Shown: in pieces, positions 41,011 to 50,158 of the stretch
How positions within the stretch are numbered: the stretch's first letter is position 1
Layout of the letters: the number at the start of each line of letters is the position of its first letter
From: Fictibacillus solisalsi
Lineage (GTDB): Bacteria > Bacillota > Bacilli > Bacillales > Fictibacillaceae
Direction of reading: 5' to 3'
Length of the DNA: 64,000 nt
Assembly: GCF_900103485.1 (NCBI RefSeq)
Contig: NZ_FNHW01000002.1
Span: forward strand, 310,001-374,000
Notes under the pieces: generated by a model
What the model was told of the DNA's origin: nothing
Databases searched by the model: none
Seen by the model: the letters and a program-made list of their open reading frames with translations, nothing else
Translations under genes and position numbers: made by a program

Positions 41011-41907
41011 TTACTTAAGCAAATTCTCCAGCGCCTCTTGAGCCCGCGGGTAATGGTAGGTAAATCCCTTTTTTACGGCCTTTTCCGGATAGGCATGCTG
41101 TCCCTCCAGGATCAGTACACTCATCTCGCCAAGCAGGCTCTTGATGGCGAAGGAGGGAGCAGGAAGCCAGTGGGGACGTCCCAGTGCTTCTCCGAGCTCT
41201 TTGCCGAAATCACTATTCTGTACGGGATAAGGTGCTGTTACATTAATCGGTCCTTCAATGCCAGGCTGCAGGCAAAATTCAATAAGCCTGGCCGCATCTT
41301 CAAGATGAATCCATGATACCCACTGTCTGCCTGTACCGATTCTTCCGCCGGCAAAAAATTTATAGGGCAAGGCCATTTGGGACAGTGCACCGCCTTTTTC
41401 ACTAAGGATGACGCCAAACCGCGCAAAAACGGTGCGCATCCCAAATACACTGGCATGGCTAGCTTTTTGCTCCCAAAGCCGGGATACTTCCGAGAGAAAA
41501 TTTTCGTTTTTCGGTGTGGAGCGTTCAGTGAAATGCTCTTGTTCCGATGTTCCGTAATAACCGACAGCCGAGGCATTGACCAGCACGGACGGTTTTTCGG
41601 GGAGCTTAGACAGGATACGCAGCACTTCATCCGTCGCCTTCATCCGGCTGTCCATTATTTTTTTCTTTTTCTCACCTGTCCACCTTCCGTTGATGCTTTC
41701 ACCGGCCAGATTAATAAAGGCATCGATGCCTTGAAGCTCCCGTTCCGGTGAACTCTCTTGAGCGAGCCAAGGCACATAGTGCAGCTTCGGATCGTCGGAT
41801 TTTTTGTCAGAACGCGTCAGTATGTATATTTCATGGCTTTTCGACAGCAAGAGTTTAGTGATGGCTGAACCGATGAGTCCAGTGCCGCCGGTTATCGCAA
41901 TTTTCAT
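41011..41907 (-). CDS. yfhF: TIGR01777-family NAD(P)-binding oxidoreductase (YfhF)
   Basis: A 298-residue Rossmann-fold protein of the extended SDR class. MKIAITGGTGLIGSAITKLL binds the nucleotide; INLAGESINGRWTGEKKKKI is the family hallmark. A Tyr in SAVGYYGTSEQEHFTE matches the catalytic position, and DUF1731 closes the C terminus (RPHWLPAPSFAIKSLLGEMS). Related to the SulA-type cell-division inhibitors only by old annotation. In B. subtilis yfhF sits beside yfhE and recX, the same setting as here. Confidence 0.9.
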   Translation of the reverse strand: MKIAITGGTGLIGSAITKLLLSKSHEIYILTRSDKKSDDPKLHYVPWLAQESSPERELQGIDAFINLAGESINGRWTGEKKKKIMDSRMKATDEVLRILSKLPEKPSVLVNASAVGYYGTSEQEHFTERSTPKNENFLSEVSRLWEQKASHASVFGMRTVFARFGVILSEKGGALSQMALPYKFFAGGRIGTGRQWVSWIHLEDAARLIEFCLQPGIEGPINVTAPYPVQNSDFGKELGEALGRPHWLPAPSFAIKSLLGEMSVLILEGQHAYPEKAVKKGFTYHYPRAQEALENLLK

Positions 41908-42009
41908 AAAAACCTCCTGAATGGTAATTTTCCTGAATATTTATTTAAAAATTAAGAATATTTGTTATAATTGCACTGTAATTATATCAATCTTTTAAGG
42001 GGGAGCCTA

Positions 42010-44112
42010 ATGGAAACACAGCCGAGCACGATTAGAAAGAAAAGTAATCCGGTCGCAAAGGCCTTGATCTGGATTGCTGTTGCCCTTGCTGGAGGCATTA
42101 GCTTATCTGTTATTGCCCTGCAGAGGGACGAACACATTAATGCCATCTGGTTCGTGGTGGCATCGCTCGCTACCTACGCAGTTGCTTATCGCTTTTATTC
42201 CCGTTTTATCTCCAATAAAATCTTCGGATTGGACAAGAGCCGTGCAACGCCGGCAGAAAGGTACGCGGACGGTAAGGATTATGTGCCAACCAATAAATGG
42301 GTCCTTTATGGACATCATTTTGCTGCGATTGCCGGTGCGGGTCCACTGGTGGGGCCAACTCTTGCGGCCCAGATGGGATATCTTCCGGGAACGATTTGGA
42401 TTGTCGCAGGAGCCGTCCTTGCGGGCTGCGTCCAGGATTTCGTCGTCCTGATTATTTCCATGAGGCGGAAAGGTAAATCTATCGGGGAGATCGCAAGAGA
42501 AGAGATCGGTCCTGTCGGAGGATACCTTGCACTCGTTGGTGTGTTTGCCATCATGATCATTTTGATTGCTGTTTTGGGGCTTGTAGTTGTAAACGCTTTA
42601 AAAGCAAGCCCTTGGGGGATGTATACCATTGCGATGACCATTCCGATTGCTTTATTCATGGGAATCTACATGAAATTTTTGCGGCCGGGACGGGTGGGGG
42701 AAGCTTCCATCATCGGGTTTGCTCTGTTGATTTTTGCACTTGTAAGCGGTCAATGGGTGGCAGACTCTGCTACACTGGCTCCGATGTTTACATTCGAAGG
42801 AAAAACGATCGCCATTATGATGATTGTTTACGGATTTCTCGCTTCCGTGCTTCCAGTCTGGCTTTTGCTCGCTCCGCGTGATTACTTGAGCACATTTTTG
42901 AAGGTTGGGGTCATCGGTTTGCTTGCCATAGGCATATTCATTGTTATGCCTGAAATCAAAATGCCTGCGCTGACCAGGTTTGTGGACGGAACAGGTCCGG
43001 TTTTCTCGGGGAATCTGTTTCCCTTTTTGTTCATCACCATTGCCTGTGGAGCAGTCTCGGGATTCCACTCCTTGATTTCTTCTGGTACAACCCCAAAGCT
43101 GATCGCCAATGAGAAACATGCCAACATGATTGGATATGGCGGAATGCTGACCGAATCCTTTGTAGCGGTAATGGCTCTTGTTGCAGCTACCCTTTTATCG
43201 CCAGGCGTTTATTTTGCGATCAACTCGCCGGGAGCGGCAATCGGCCCAGATGTAAGCGCTGCCGCATCGACGATTTCCTCATGGGGATTCTCGGTCAGTG
43301 CGGATGAAATCAATTCGCTTGCCCAGCAAGTGGATGAAGAGAGCATTCTTTCGCGGACAGGAGGTGCTCCGTCATTAGCTGTCGGAATGGCACATATTTT
43401 TTCCAAAATTGTCGGCGGGCCTCAGCTTATGGCGTTTTGGTACCATTTCGCCATCCTCTTTGAGGCGGTCTTCATATTAACGACGATTGATGCAGGAACG
43501 AGGGTCGGCCGCTTTATGCTGCAAGATTTACTCGGCAACATTTGGAAGCCGATCGGAAAAACAGACTGGATGCCTGCAGTTTATATTACAAGTGCCATTG
43601 TTGTTGCGGGATGGGGTTATTTCCTTGTAGTAGGCGTCACTGACCCGCTCGGCGGCATCAACACGCTCTGGCCGCTCTTTGGCATAACAAATCAAATGCT
43701 GGCAGCTATTGCTCTCACTGTAGCGACAACAGTCATCATCAAGATGGGCAAAACCAAATATTGCTGGGTAACGCTGGCACCACTTGCCTGGCTCATCATT
43801 GTAACATTTACAGCCGGCTGGCAAAAAATCTTTTCTCAGCTTCCGAACATTGGCTTCCTAAAGCAGGCAGAAGTGACACAGCAGGCGTTAACTGCAGGAA
43901 AGCTTCCACCGACCATACCGACTGCCGAAGCAGCCAAACAGATTATCTTTAACAACCAGTTAAATGCGGTGCTTACCGGTATCTTTATGCTTCTTATTCT
44001 CGGTGTTCTGATTGATGCCATGAGGATTTGGGGAAAAGTATGGTTTAAGAAAGAAGAACTGCCGACAAGTGAGGAGCCGTTTAAACAGACGAAAATCAGC
44101 GAGGTGTCCTGA
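42010..44112 (+). CDS. cstA: carbon starvation protein CstA, pyruvate/peptide transporter family
   Basis: A 700-residue integral membrane protein with about 16-18 helices. ATG at 42010 follows AAGGGGGAG. CstA blocks: TPAERYADGKDYVPTNKWVL, then GHHFAAIAGAGPLVGPTLAA, VSGFHSLISSGTTPKLIANE and TTIDAGTRVGRFMLQDLLG. Family members take up pyruvate or peptides when carbon is short. The small YbdD-like gene overlaps its stop by one base, as in enterobacterial cstA-ybdD. It has been inserted between yfhF and recX relative to B. subtilis. Confidence 0.93.
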   Translation: METQPSTIRKKSNPVAKALIWIAVALAGGISLSVIALQRDEHINAIWFVVASLATYAVAYRFYSRFISNKIFGLDKSRATPAERYADGKDYVPTNKWVLYGHHFAAIAGAGPLVGPTLAAQMGYLPGTIWIVAGAVLAGCVQDFVVLIISMRRKGKSIGEIAREEIGPVGGYLALVGVFAIMIILIAVLGLVVVNALKASPWGMYTIAMTIPIALFMGIYMKFLRPGRVGEASIIGFALLIFALVSGQWVADSATLAPMFTFEGKTIAIMMIVYGFLASVLPVWLLLAPRDYLSTFLKVGVIGLLAIGIFIVMPEIKMPALTRFVDGTGPVFSGNLFPFLFITIACGAVSGFHSLISSGTTPKLIANEKHANMIGYGGMLTESFVAVMALVAATLLSPGVYFAINSPGAAIGPDVSAAASTISSWGFSVSADEINSLAQQVDEESILSRTGGAPSLAVGMAHIFSKIVGGPQLMAFWYHFAILFEAVFILTTIDAGTRVGRFMLQDLLGNIWKPIGKTDWMPAVYITSAIVVAGWGYFLVVGVTDPLGGINTLWPLFGITNQMLAAIALTVATTVIIKMGKTKYCWVTLAPLAWLIIVTFTAGWQKIFSQLPNIGFLKQAEVTQQALTAGKLPPTIPTAEAAKQIIFNNQLNAVLTGIFMLLILGVLIDAMRIWGKVWFKKEELPTSEEPFKQTKISEVS

Positions 44113-44315
44113 TGAAAACTCTGATTCAAAAAATCAGGCAGGGGGCTGGAGTTATCTCCAAGATCGGGAAGGGGGTTTCCAATCTTCCGGATTATGAGTC
44201 CTACGTGGCTCATATAAAACAACATCATCCAGAGGTTGCCCCGCCCACAGAGGCCGAATTTTTCACTGATTTCCTGGACAAAAAATACGGGGCATCCGCC
44301 AAAAGATGCTGTTAG
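44112..44315 (+). CDS. YbdD/YjiX-family CstA partner
   Basis: A 67-residue protein of the YbdD/YjiX family. Start and stop overlap (ATGA at 44109-44113 region) couples it to cstA. Pattern: an amphipathic start (KTLIQKIRQGAGVISKIG), GVSNLPDYESYVAHIKQHHP, and a C-terminal FFTDFLDKKYG with a Cys pair at the end. E. coli YbdD is needed with CstA, and YjiX with BtsT, for pyruvate uptake, so it is probably an essential small partner. Confidence 0.88.
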   Translation: MKTLIQKIRQGAGVISKIGKGVSNLPDYESYVAHIKQHHPEVAPPTEAEFFTDFLDKKYGASAKRCC

Positions 44316-44319
44316 AAAC

Positions 44320-44353
44320 GAGAGTCCGCATAAGGTTTTGCGGGCTCTTTTGC
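44320..44353 (+). terminator. rho-independent terminator
   Basis: AGTCCGC and GCGGGCT arms around a 10-base loop, followed by CTTTT. Confidence 0.6.
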
Positions 44354-44397
44354 TTGGTCTTATATGTTAAAATAAACGTAGTAGCGGGGTGATAAAT

Positions 44398-45210
44398 ATG
44401 ACAGTCATTACAAAGATCACAACTCAAAAAAAGAATGCGGACCGGTTCAATATCTATATCGATCAGGGCAAGGGAGAAGAGTATGGATTCAGCGTTGATA
44501 CTGATATTTTGATTCAATTCAAATTGAAAAAAGGATTGGAAATCAATACTGAGGAGCTAAAAAACCTCCTGTATGAAGATGAAATCAAAAAAGGATTTAA
44601 CACCTCTCTTCAATATTTGTCATTTCGAATGAGGTCAGTGAAGGAAGTCCGGGATTACCTGAAAAAGAAGGAATACGAGGATAACGCGATCGAAGAGGTC
44701 ATCAAGCGGCTGCTGGAGTACCGGTATCTTGATGATGCCGAGTTTGCCCTGATGTTTGTACGGACGAGAAAGAATACGACATCAAAAGGGGTGGGAGTCA
44801 TAACAAGAGAGCTTTCGCAAAAAGGCATCCCCCAACCTGTTATTGAAAAAGCGATGAAGGAATTTCCACTTGAAGAGCAAATTGAGGCGGCTGTTTCTTT
44901 CGCTCAGAAAAAGGCAAACCAAAATAAAGGCTTGTCCAGTAATGAACGGCGAAATAGAATATCCCAGCAGCTCCTGCAAAAAGGACACTCCTGGGATGTG
45001 ATTGAAGAAGCTCTGGGAAATATTGACCTGAAAAGCTCAAGGGAGGAGGAAATGGAAGCCTTGTTAAAACAGGCCAACAAGGCCCATAGGCGCTATAAAA
45101 AGTTTTCCGGGCTGCAATATCGCAACAAAATGAAACAGCATTTATATGGTAAAGGATTTCCTATCGATTTAATCGATGAAGTGCTGAATTCTGATTTTAC
45201 CGATCAATAA
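44398..45210 (+). CDS. recX: recombination regulator RecX
   Basis: A 270-residue RecX, which binds RecA filaments and modulates recombination. ATG at 44398 follows GGGGTGAT; GTG at 44389 is an alternative. Bacillales-type long form with repeated three-helix modules: LQYLSFRMRSVKEVRDYLKK (residues 75-95), LLEYRYLDDAEFALMFVRTR (105-125), GVGVITRELSQKGIPQPVIE and RNRISQQLLQKGHSWDVIEE. B. subtilis yfhG is this gene. Its last 14 bases overlap the convergent SDR gene. Confidence 0.92.
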   Translation: MTVITKITTQKKNADRFNIYIDQGKGEEYGFSVDTDILIQFKLKKGLEINTEELKNLLYEDEIKKGFNTSLQYLSFRMRSVKEVRDYLKKKEYEDNAIEEVIKRLLEYRYLDDAEFALMFVRTRKNTTSKGVGVITRELSQKGIPQPVIEKAMKEFPLEEQIEAAVSFAQKKANQNKGLSSNERRNRISQQLLQKGHSWDVIEEALGNIDLKSSREEEMEALLKQANKAHRRYKKFSGLQYRNKMKQHLYGKGFPIDLIDEVLNSDFTDQ

Positions 45211-45868
45211 AGATCTCGCCCGCATTTCCGGTGTCTTCAGCTGCAATTTGCGCAGCCACCTGCTCAGGTGTTTTAAAGCGGGATTTGTCCTTCACATGGT
45301 CGCTGTCGTTCCAAAACGGCGTATCCATGCCTCCCATGTAAACCGCTGTTACGCTGATTCCGGTTCCGTCCAGTTCTTTTACCAGACTTTCCGTAAATCC
45401 CCTCACGGCAAATTTGCTCGCACAATAGACGGATTCATTTACTTTCCCCCGAAGTCCGGCGGTGGAAATGATATTCATGATTTGGCCTTGTGCTTTATCC
45501 TTTAAATAAGGCAAAGCCGTCATCGTAGTATATATTGTGCCTTTTACATTGGTATCCAGCAAAAGGTTTACGTCCTCCTCTGTAAACTTTTCCAGCGGCC
45601 CAAAGATACCCGATCCGGCATTATTGATCAGCATATGTATATCCTCTTGCTGAAAAAGCTGTCCAAATACACGTTTCACTTCCTCCATGGATGTTACATC
45701 ACAGGCATAACAATCCGCCTGCTGCCCTCTTTGCATCACCAGCTCTTTCACCAGCGTCAATTTATTTAAGGTGCGCCCGATAAGGATTACTTTATACTTT
45801 TTTGCATATTCTTCCGCCAGCGCCGCTCCAAGTCCTGAGCCGCCTCCGGTAATAATCACTGATTTCAT
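45197..45868 (-). CDS. short-chain dehydrogenase/reductase
   Basis: A 223-residue classical SDR. NAD(P) motif TGGGSGLGAALAEEYAK (near 7), NNAGSG (near 84), the Ser in NIISTAGLRG (near 135) and Y-x3-K in SVYCASKFAVRG (near 148). Shorter than usual by about 20 residues at the C terminus, similar to YqjQ-like members. Convergent with recX and overlapping it by 14 bases, so no separate terminator lies between them. Substrate unknown. Confidence 0.9.
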   Translation of the reverse strand: MKSVIITGGGSGLGAALAEEYAKKYKVILIGRTLNKLTLVKELVMQRGQQADCYACDVTSMEEVKRVFGQLFQQEDIHMLINNAGSGIFGPLEKFTEEDVNLLLDTNVKGTIYTTMTALPYLKDKAQGQIMNIISTAGLRGKVNESVYCASKFAVRGFTESLVKELDGTGISVTAVYMGGMDTPFWNDSDHVKDKSRFKTPEQVAAQIAAEDTGNAGEIFIDR

Positions 45869-45943
45869 GGGATCATCCTTTCAATTCGTTTGGATTCTTA
45901 TACAATGTTTATTATACTAAAAGCAGTAGAATGGAGGCTCATC

Positions 45944-46261
45944 ATGGAAAAAAGATATAGTGAAATGAATAAGACAGAACTTCAGAACGAAATTGCTGAC
46001 CTTCATGCAAAAGCGCAAAAGGCGGAACAGATGGGAATGGTAAGCGAATTTGCCGTGTATGAGCGTAAAATTATGATGGCGAAATCATATATGCTGGACC
46101 CGACCCTGTTTGATCCCGGAAAAACATACGGGGTAGAGGGGGCTCCCGGATCTTCCTTTAAAATATTGTACATGAATGGAATTTTTGCATGGGGATACCG
46201 AGACGAATCGCAGGAAATGGAAGCTTTCCCGATCGCCATGCTGCAGCAGCCCGGCCAATAA
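45944..46261 (+). CDS. yfhH: YfhH-family protein
   Basis: A 105-residue protein of the DUF1811 (YfhH) family. ATG at 45944 follows TGGAGG. The N-terminal half is a helical hairpin (MNKTELQNEIADLHAKAQKA, EFAVYERKIMMAKSYM), the C-terminal half an SH3-like beta region (FDPGKTYGVEGAPGSSFKIL, FAWGYRD). The family appears only in Bacillales, next to recX. Function unknown. Confidence 0.9.
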   Translation: MEKRYSEMNKTELQNEIADLHAKAQKAEQMGMVSEFAVYERKIMMAKSYMLDPTLFDPGKTYGVEGAPGSSFKILYMNGIFAWGYRDESQEMEAFPIAMLQQPGQ

Positions 46262-46263
46262 TT

Positions 46264-46294
46264 GAAAAAAGAAGCGGAAAGGACCGCTTCTTTT
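46264..46294 (+). terminator. rho-independent terminator
   Basis: AAAAAGAAGCGG and CCGCTTCTTTTT arms around AAAGGA. Confidence 0.85.
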
Positions 46295-46376
46295 TCCGGC
46301 ACTACTAACGCTTGCGTGTGTGGATGAAGCCGCTTGGCATCGCTGAATGTTTCAGCAACATCCATAACCGCAAGAG

Positions 46377-46532
46377 CTATTGATCATCCCGGTGTCGATT
46401 GGATTGAAACATTCGCTCCTGTGGATGGTCACGAATGGATCCGTCTGGCCGCTTGGAAGAGAATTCTTCTTTGGCTCTCGGCTCACCTGAGAAGGAGATC
46501 CGATTAGGAAAGTTTTTCGATTTGTTTCGCAT
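46377..46532 (-). CDS. sspK: small acid-soluble spore protein SspK (short ORF)
   Basis: A 51-residue protein on the minus strand, too short for a 60-codon cut-off. ATG at 46532 follows AAGGAGGGCT. It reads [20 protein letters not shown] then [20 protein letters not shown] and a polar tail ending RHRDDQ. The segment with [14 protein letters not shown]...HPQERM matches the SspK pattern of B. subtilis. The location between yfhH and yfhJ is also where B. subtilis carries sspK. Made in the forespore late in sporulation. Confidence 0.85.
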   Translation of the reverse strand: MRNKSKNFPNRISFSGEPRAKEEFSSKRPDGSIRDHPQERMFQSNRHRDDQ

Positions 46533-46633
46533 GTTTAGCCCTCCTTAAAATCGGTTCCCATCTAGTATGGTTTGAATAAAACCCTTTAATGTGAACAGAA
46601 AACGGCAAAATAATGGATAAGGAGGAAGAAAAA

Positions 46634-46888
46634 ATGGAGGAAAGATTTGACCGCCTTGCCCGTGTGCTCATGTCCAAAAATGAACATCTCACTTATGACG
46701 ACGCCAGAAGCTGGACCGAAGGATTATGGGAAGATTTCGAGTCCTCCCGTGCGAGGGCGGGATACGAATATGGCGGTAAAAATAAAACTGAAGAAATGGT
46801 TGTGCAATGGATGAACAGTTTTGGTCCCAAGCTCCATGAATACGAAACATCCAATCCAAAATTTAAACATTTGAAAAAAAAGAAGTGA
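46634..46888 (+). CDS. YfhJ/WVELL-family protein
   Basis: An 84-residue soluble helical protein. ATG at 46634 follows AAGGAGGAA. MEERFDRLARVLMSKNEHLT and ARSWTEGLWEDFESSRARAG match B. subtilis YfhJ, with the family's WVELLWEDFE core changed to WTEGLWEDFE. The end (GPKLHEYETSNPKFKHL) is conserved too. Function unknown. Divergent from sspK. Confidence 0.85.
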   Translation: MEERFDRLARVLMSKNEHLTYDDARSWTEGLWEDFESSRARAGYEYGGKNKTEEMVVQWMNSFGPKLHEYETSNPKFKHLKKKK

Positions 46889-46919
46889 TGAAGGGAGTTT
46901 CCTTCATCACTCGTTTTTT
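46884..46919 (+). terminator. rho-independent terminator (both strands)
   Basis: AGTGATGAAGG and CCTTCATCACT form an 11-bp stem, flanked by A and T runs; it includes the stop codons of yfhJ and yfhP. Confidence 0.8.
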
Positions 46920-47902
46920 AATACACCCGGTGTAAAATCCAGTTTTTTTCGCAATCTGTCTTCGCTGTATACCCAGCCGGTATAAGACGTTATGATATTT
47001 AACTCTTCATCCAGCTGGACAATGGCTACAAAGGGATAATGCCCCTTGCTCCTGTAGCGGAGGTCGATAAAACGGACTTCATGTCCATGGCTGTTCTTTT
47101 CTACCTCCCACCGGTAAACCGGTGAAAAGGAAAGGAACGCCGAAAGGTTTTTGTCTTTCTTGGCGGCCTGAATAACGTCTGTATCCGGCACTTCTACACG
47201 GTCAAAGGTATCGAGCACCCTAAAACGGCCTTGTTTCATGTTGCCTACAAAGAATTGATGCTTTGTTTTAATGGCCAGGTGGTATTGTCCCCATTTAATG
47301 GTTGGGGATGCGATGACTTCGATCGTCTCCGGTATATGATGCCGGACAACCTGCGTGATCCGGTGCCGGTTCCAGATCCTGAGCAAATAATAACCGGCCA
47401 GGATAATATAAATCACTGCAAATGTCCTTCCCGGATCAAAGCCTCCATACCATAGCGCCAATCCGAGCAAATGAAGGATGAAAATGAACGGGTCAAAAAT
47501 GCTGATCACTCCCAGAGCGACCCACTTTTTTGAAAAAGGATAGAGAGCCTGTGTACCATAAGCATTAAATATATCGACAAAAACATGGAGCAACACCGCC
47601 AGAGACGTCCAAAGCCATAAATGCAGACCATTGGCTTCAGGGCTTAGCCCATAGATAATTAACGAGAGTACAGCCGGCCATATAAACAGGGCAGGTACCG
47701 AGTGGGTGATCCCCCGATGGTTGCGGATGTAAACGGCATTGTTCCTTAATTTTAATATGGTGTCAAAATCGGGTGCTTGTGAACCAACCAGCGTACCGAG
47801 TATAACAGCATGGGCAGTAATGGAATCGGAAGAGACGGCCGGATCGAGCATTGCCAGCCCGCCAAGCCCGAGCCCCATTACGACATGGGTTCCAGTATCC
47901 AA
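46907..47902 (-). CDS. yfhP: YfhP, YdjM-like membrane-bound metal-dependent hydrolase family
   Basis: A 331-residue membrane protein. TTG at 47902 follows AAGGAGG by 8 bases and gives DTGTHVVMGLGLGGLA, the family start with the first metal His. SQAPDFDTILKLRNNAVYIRNHRGITHS holds the HRG-THS motif; LLHVFVDIFNAYGTQALYPF is the third conserved block. Four or five helices, then a soluble C-terminal domain of 130 residues. Homologues of E. coli YdjM are SOS-induced, and B. subtilis YfhP represses some secondary-metabolite genes; catalytic activity is unproven. Confidence 0.88.
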   Translation of the reverse strand: MDTGTHVVMGLGLGGLAMLDPAVSSDSITAHAVILGTLVGSQAPDFDTILKLRNNAVYIRNHRGITHSVPALFIWPAVLSLIIYGLSPEANGLHLWLWTSLAVLLHVFVDIFNAYGTQALYPFSKKWVALGVISIFDPFIFILHLLGLALWYGGFDPGRTFAVIYIILAGYYLLRIWNRHRITQVVRHHIPETIEVIASPTIKWGQYHLAIKTKHQFFVGNMKQGRFRVLDTFDRVEVPDTDVIQAAKKDKNLSAFLSFSPVYRWEVEKNSHGHEVRFIDLRYRSKGHYPFVAIVQLDEELNIITSYTGWVYSEDRLRKKLDFTPGVLKNE

Positions 47903-47949
47903 TTTACACACCTCCTTACGTGTTTAGTGGTAGAAGGGAGGATCTTACC

Positions 47950-48270
47950 TTGAATGATAAAATAACGGTTTTTATTGAATATAAAGTAAACTCCGATCGA
48001 GTCGGCCAATATGAAAAGTATATGAAAAAAGTGCTTGCTGCATTAAAAAAAGATGGTGTGTCAACGCCTGTCTGGATGAAAGCCATCGACCAGGATTTTC
48101 TGTATGTTGAATGTTTTGATGTCAGTGATCCGCAAGCTTACATCTCCATTAAAGAAAAGCGACTGTCCACAGATCATTCCGTTTATGGAGCGCTGGAGCA
48201 AATGATTTCCGGCGGTCTGTCAAAGCTCCATTGCTGGGCATTTCAAAAGAAAGGTGAAGAAGCATTTTGA
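47950..48270 (+). CDS. hypothetical protein co-transcribed with mutY
   Basis: A 106-residue soluble protein. TTG at 47950 follows [29 protein letters not shown] starts a ferredoxin-like alpha/beta pattern, continuing [20 protein letters not shown] and ending in [14 protein letters not shown]. It resembles small dimeric alpha-beta barrel (ABM/NIPSNAP-like) domains. The last 4 bases overlap the mutY start, indicating a common operon and translational coupling. No established role. Confidence 0.75.
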   Translation: MNDKITVFIEYKVNSDRVGQYEKYMKKVLAALKKDGVSTPVWMKAIDQDFLYVECFDVSDPQAYISIKEKRLSTDHSVYGALEQMISGGLSKLHCWAFQKKGEEAF

Positions 48271-49358
48271 ATTCTTATACTGACGATTTTTCGATTTTGG
48301 ATTTTCAGCGAGACCTGGTGGACTGGTACAAAATGAACCAGCGTGATCTGCCATGGAGAGCGGATCAGGATCCCTATAAAGTATGGGTCTCAGAAATCAT
48401 GCTCCAACAAACCCGTGTGGACACGGTTATTCCCTACTTCAATCGGTTCCTCGGCCTTTTTCCAACGCTCGAAGCGCTTGCCGAAGCAGATGAAGAGAAG
48501 GTGTTGAAGGCATGGGAGGGTTTAGGTTATTATTCCCGTGTTCGCAATTTGCAAACCGCGGTAAAAGCGGTTGCCGAGCAATATGGAGGAAGAGTCCCCG
48601 ATACACCGGATGAGATATCCAAGCTGAAAGGTGTCGGGCCTTATACTGCAGGAGCGATACTTAGTATTGCCTACGGCGTTCCCGAACCCGCGGTGGATGG
48701 CAATGTGATGCGTGTGCTGTCACGGATTCTGCTCATTGAAGAAGATATTGGAAAGCCCAAAACCCGGACTTTATTTGAAAAGGCGGTTCGCGAACTTATT
48801 TCAAAGGAAGATCCTTCTTCATTCAACCAGGCATTGATGGAGCTTGGAGCCTTGATCTGCACACCAAAGTCTCCGGCTTGCCTGATTTGCCCTGTGCATG
48901 ATCACTGTCGTGCCTTCGAACAGGGGAGGCAGCGGGAGCTTCCTGTAAAAGAGAAAAAAACAAAGGCTCGGCAGGTGGATATGGCTGCCCTGATTTTGCG
49001 AAGACAAGATGGAAGATACCTCATTCACAAGCGCCCCAAGGATGGCCTTCTCGCCAATCTGTGGGAATTTCCGAATGTTCCAGTCAAAAAAAGAGGGCAG
49101 AGCGAAACCGAAGATATTACGGTTTTTCTTGAAGCCGAATGGGGAATTACCGCAGAAATCGGTGATCATATCAGTAACCTTGAACACATATTTTCCCACC
49201 TGAAGTGGGATATTCAAATATTCGAAGGGAGATGTATCAATGAAAATGGGGAAAAGGATAATCTCAAGTGGGTGACCTTTAAAGAAATGGAGACTTATCC
49301 TTTCCCGGTCTCACATCAAAAAATCATAAAATTGGCGAAAGAGGTGGCAGTCTTATGA
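48267..49358 (+). CDS. mutY: A/G-specific adenine glycosylase MutY
   Basis: A 363-residue base-excision repair enzyme removing adenine opposite 8-oxoguanine. TTG start overlapping the previous gene. Catalytic region: [18 protein letters not shown] (near 48, with the Glu) and the helix-hairpin-helix [18 protein letters not shown] (near 118) with [10 protein letters not shown] and its Asp. Iron-sulfur loop: [18 protein letters not shown]-x6-C-x2-C-x5-C, near 200. The C-terminal NUDIX-like domain (residues 235-355, [20 protein letters not shown]) recognises 8-oxoG. B. subtilis yfhQ is the same gene. SDR gene overlaps its end. Confidence 0.94.
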   Translation: MNSYTDDFSILDFQRDLVDWYKMNQRDLPWRADQDPYKVWVSEIMLQQTRVDTVIPYFNRFLGLFPTLEALAEADEEKVLKAWEGLGYYSRVRNLQTAVKAVAEQYGGRVPDTPDEISKLKGVGPYTAGAILSIAYGVPEPAVDGNVMRVLSRILLIEEDIGKPKTRTLFEKAVRELISKEDPSSFNQALMELGALICTPKSPACLICPVHDHCRAFEQGRQRELPVKEKKTKARQVDMAALILRRQDGRYLIHKRPKDGLLANLWEFPNVPVKKRGQSETEDITVFLEAEWGITAEIGDHISNLEHIFSHLKWDIQIFEGRCINENGEKDNLKWVTFKEMETYPFPVSHQKIIKLAKEVAVL

Positions 49359-50116
49359 ATTTAAATCTGGATCAGAAAAAAGTATTAATCACTGGAGGTT
49401 CCAAGGGCATTGGAAAGGGAATTGCCCATCTGTTCCTGAAAGAAGGAGCAATTGTCGGCATATGCGGCCGACAGGAGCAGGCGCTGACAGAAGCAAGGGA
49501 AGAATTGGGCCAATCTCTTTTTACCATTCAGGGGGATGTGACGTTATCTGAAGATCGGGAACGCATTCTTCAGGATTTCATCTCGCATTTTGGCGGCATT
49601 GATATCCTTGTTAATAATGCGGGAGGAAGCAATGGATCGGCTGTAATGGAAACCACAATGGACCAGTTTGAGGAATCCGTGCATTTGAATTATTTGTCTG
49701 CGGTTGGAATGAGCAAGCTGGCAGCGGCAGAAATGGTCAAACAGGAAAAAGGCACAATACTTAACATTTCATCCATCTTCGGCCGGGAGTCGGGTGGAAA
49801 GCCAACCTACAATGGCAGTAAAGCGGCCCTCATCTCGTTTACAAAGTCCTTTGCAGATGAAATGATATCCCAGGGCGTGAGGGTTGCGGGAATTGCGCCT
49901 GGTTCTGTATTGCATCCGACGGGGAACTGGCAGCGCAGGCTTAAAGAAACTCCGGAGAAAATCAACCAGTATATTCAGCAAAACATTCCAGCCCAGCGAT
50001 TTGGAACGGTAGAGGAAATTGCCAACACGGTTGTGTTTTTGGCATCTGACCGTGCATCCTGGGTGGTTGGCGCCACGTTGAACGTTGACGGCGGGCAATC
50101 GTACAGTAATTTTTAA
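49355..50116 (+). CDS. SDR-family oxidoreductase (FabG/FabL-like)
   Basis: A 253-residue classical [18 protein letters not shown] (near 13), NNAGGSNG (near 90), Ser in NISSIFGRE (near 140) and Y-x3-K in [13 protein letters not shown] (near 153), closing with [16 protein letters not shown] overlap with mutY. In B. subtilis fabL, enoyl-ACP reductase III, lies at this place, but FabL has Tyr-x6-Lys spacing, whereas this protein has the common Tyr-x3-Lys, so a 3-oxoacyl or other reductase is more likely. Confidence 0.87.
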   Translation: MNLNLDQKKVLITGGSKGIGKGIAHLFLKEGAIVGICGRQEQALTEAREELGQSLFTIQGDVTLSEDRERILQDFISHFGGIDILVNNAGGSNGSAVMETTMDQFEESVHLNYLSAVGMSKLAAAEMVKQEKGTILNISSIFGRESGGKPTYNGSKAALISFTKSFADEMISQGVRVAGIAPGSVLHPTGNWQRRLKETPEKINQYIQQNIPAQRFGTVEEIANTVVFLASDRASWVVGATLNVDGGQSYSNF

Positions 50117-50120
50117 ATGA

Positions 50121-50155
50121 AAAGGTGATCCTGGACGTTCAGGATCACCTTTGTG
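50121..50155 (+). terminator. rho-independent terminator (both strands)
   Basis: AAAGGTGATCCTG and CAGGATCACCTTT form a 13-bp perfect stem with loop GACGTT. Confidence 0.85.
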
Positions 50156-50158
50156 TGT

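Noticed and set aside
49355-50116. FabL (enoyl-ACP reductase III) by synteny
   Set aside because: FabL has a Tyr-x6-Lys active site; this protein has Tyr-x3-Lys, so only the general SDR family is claimed.
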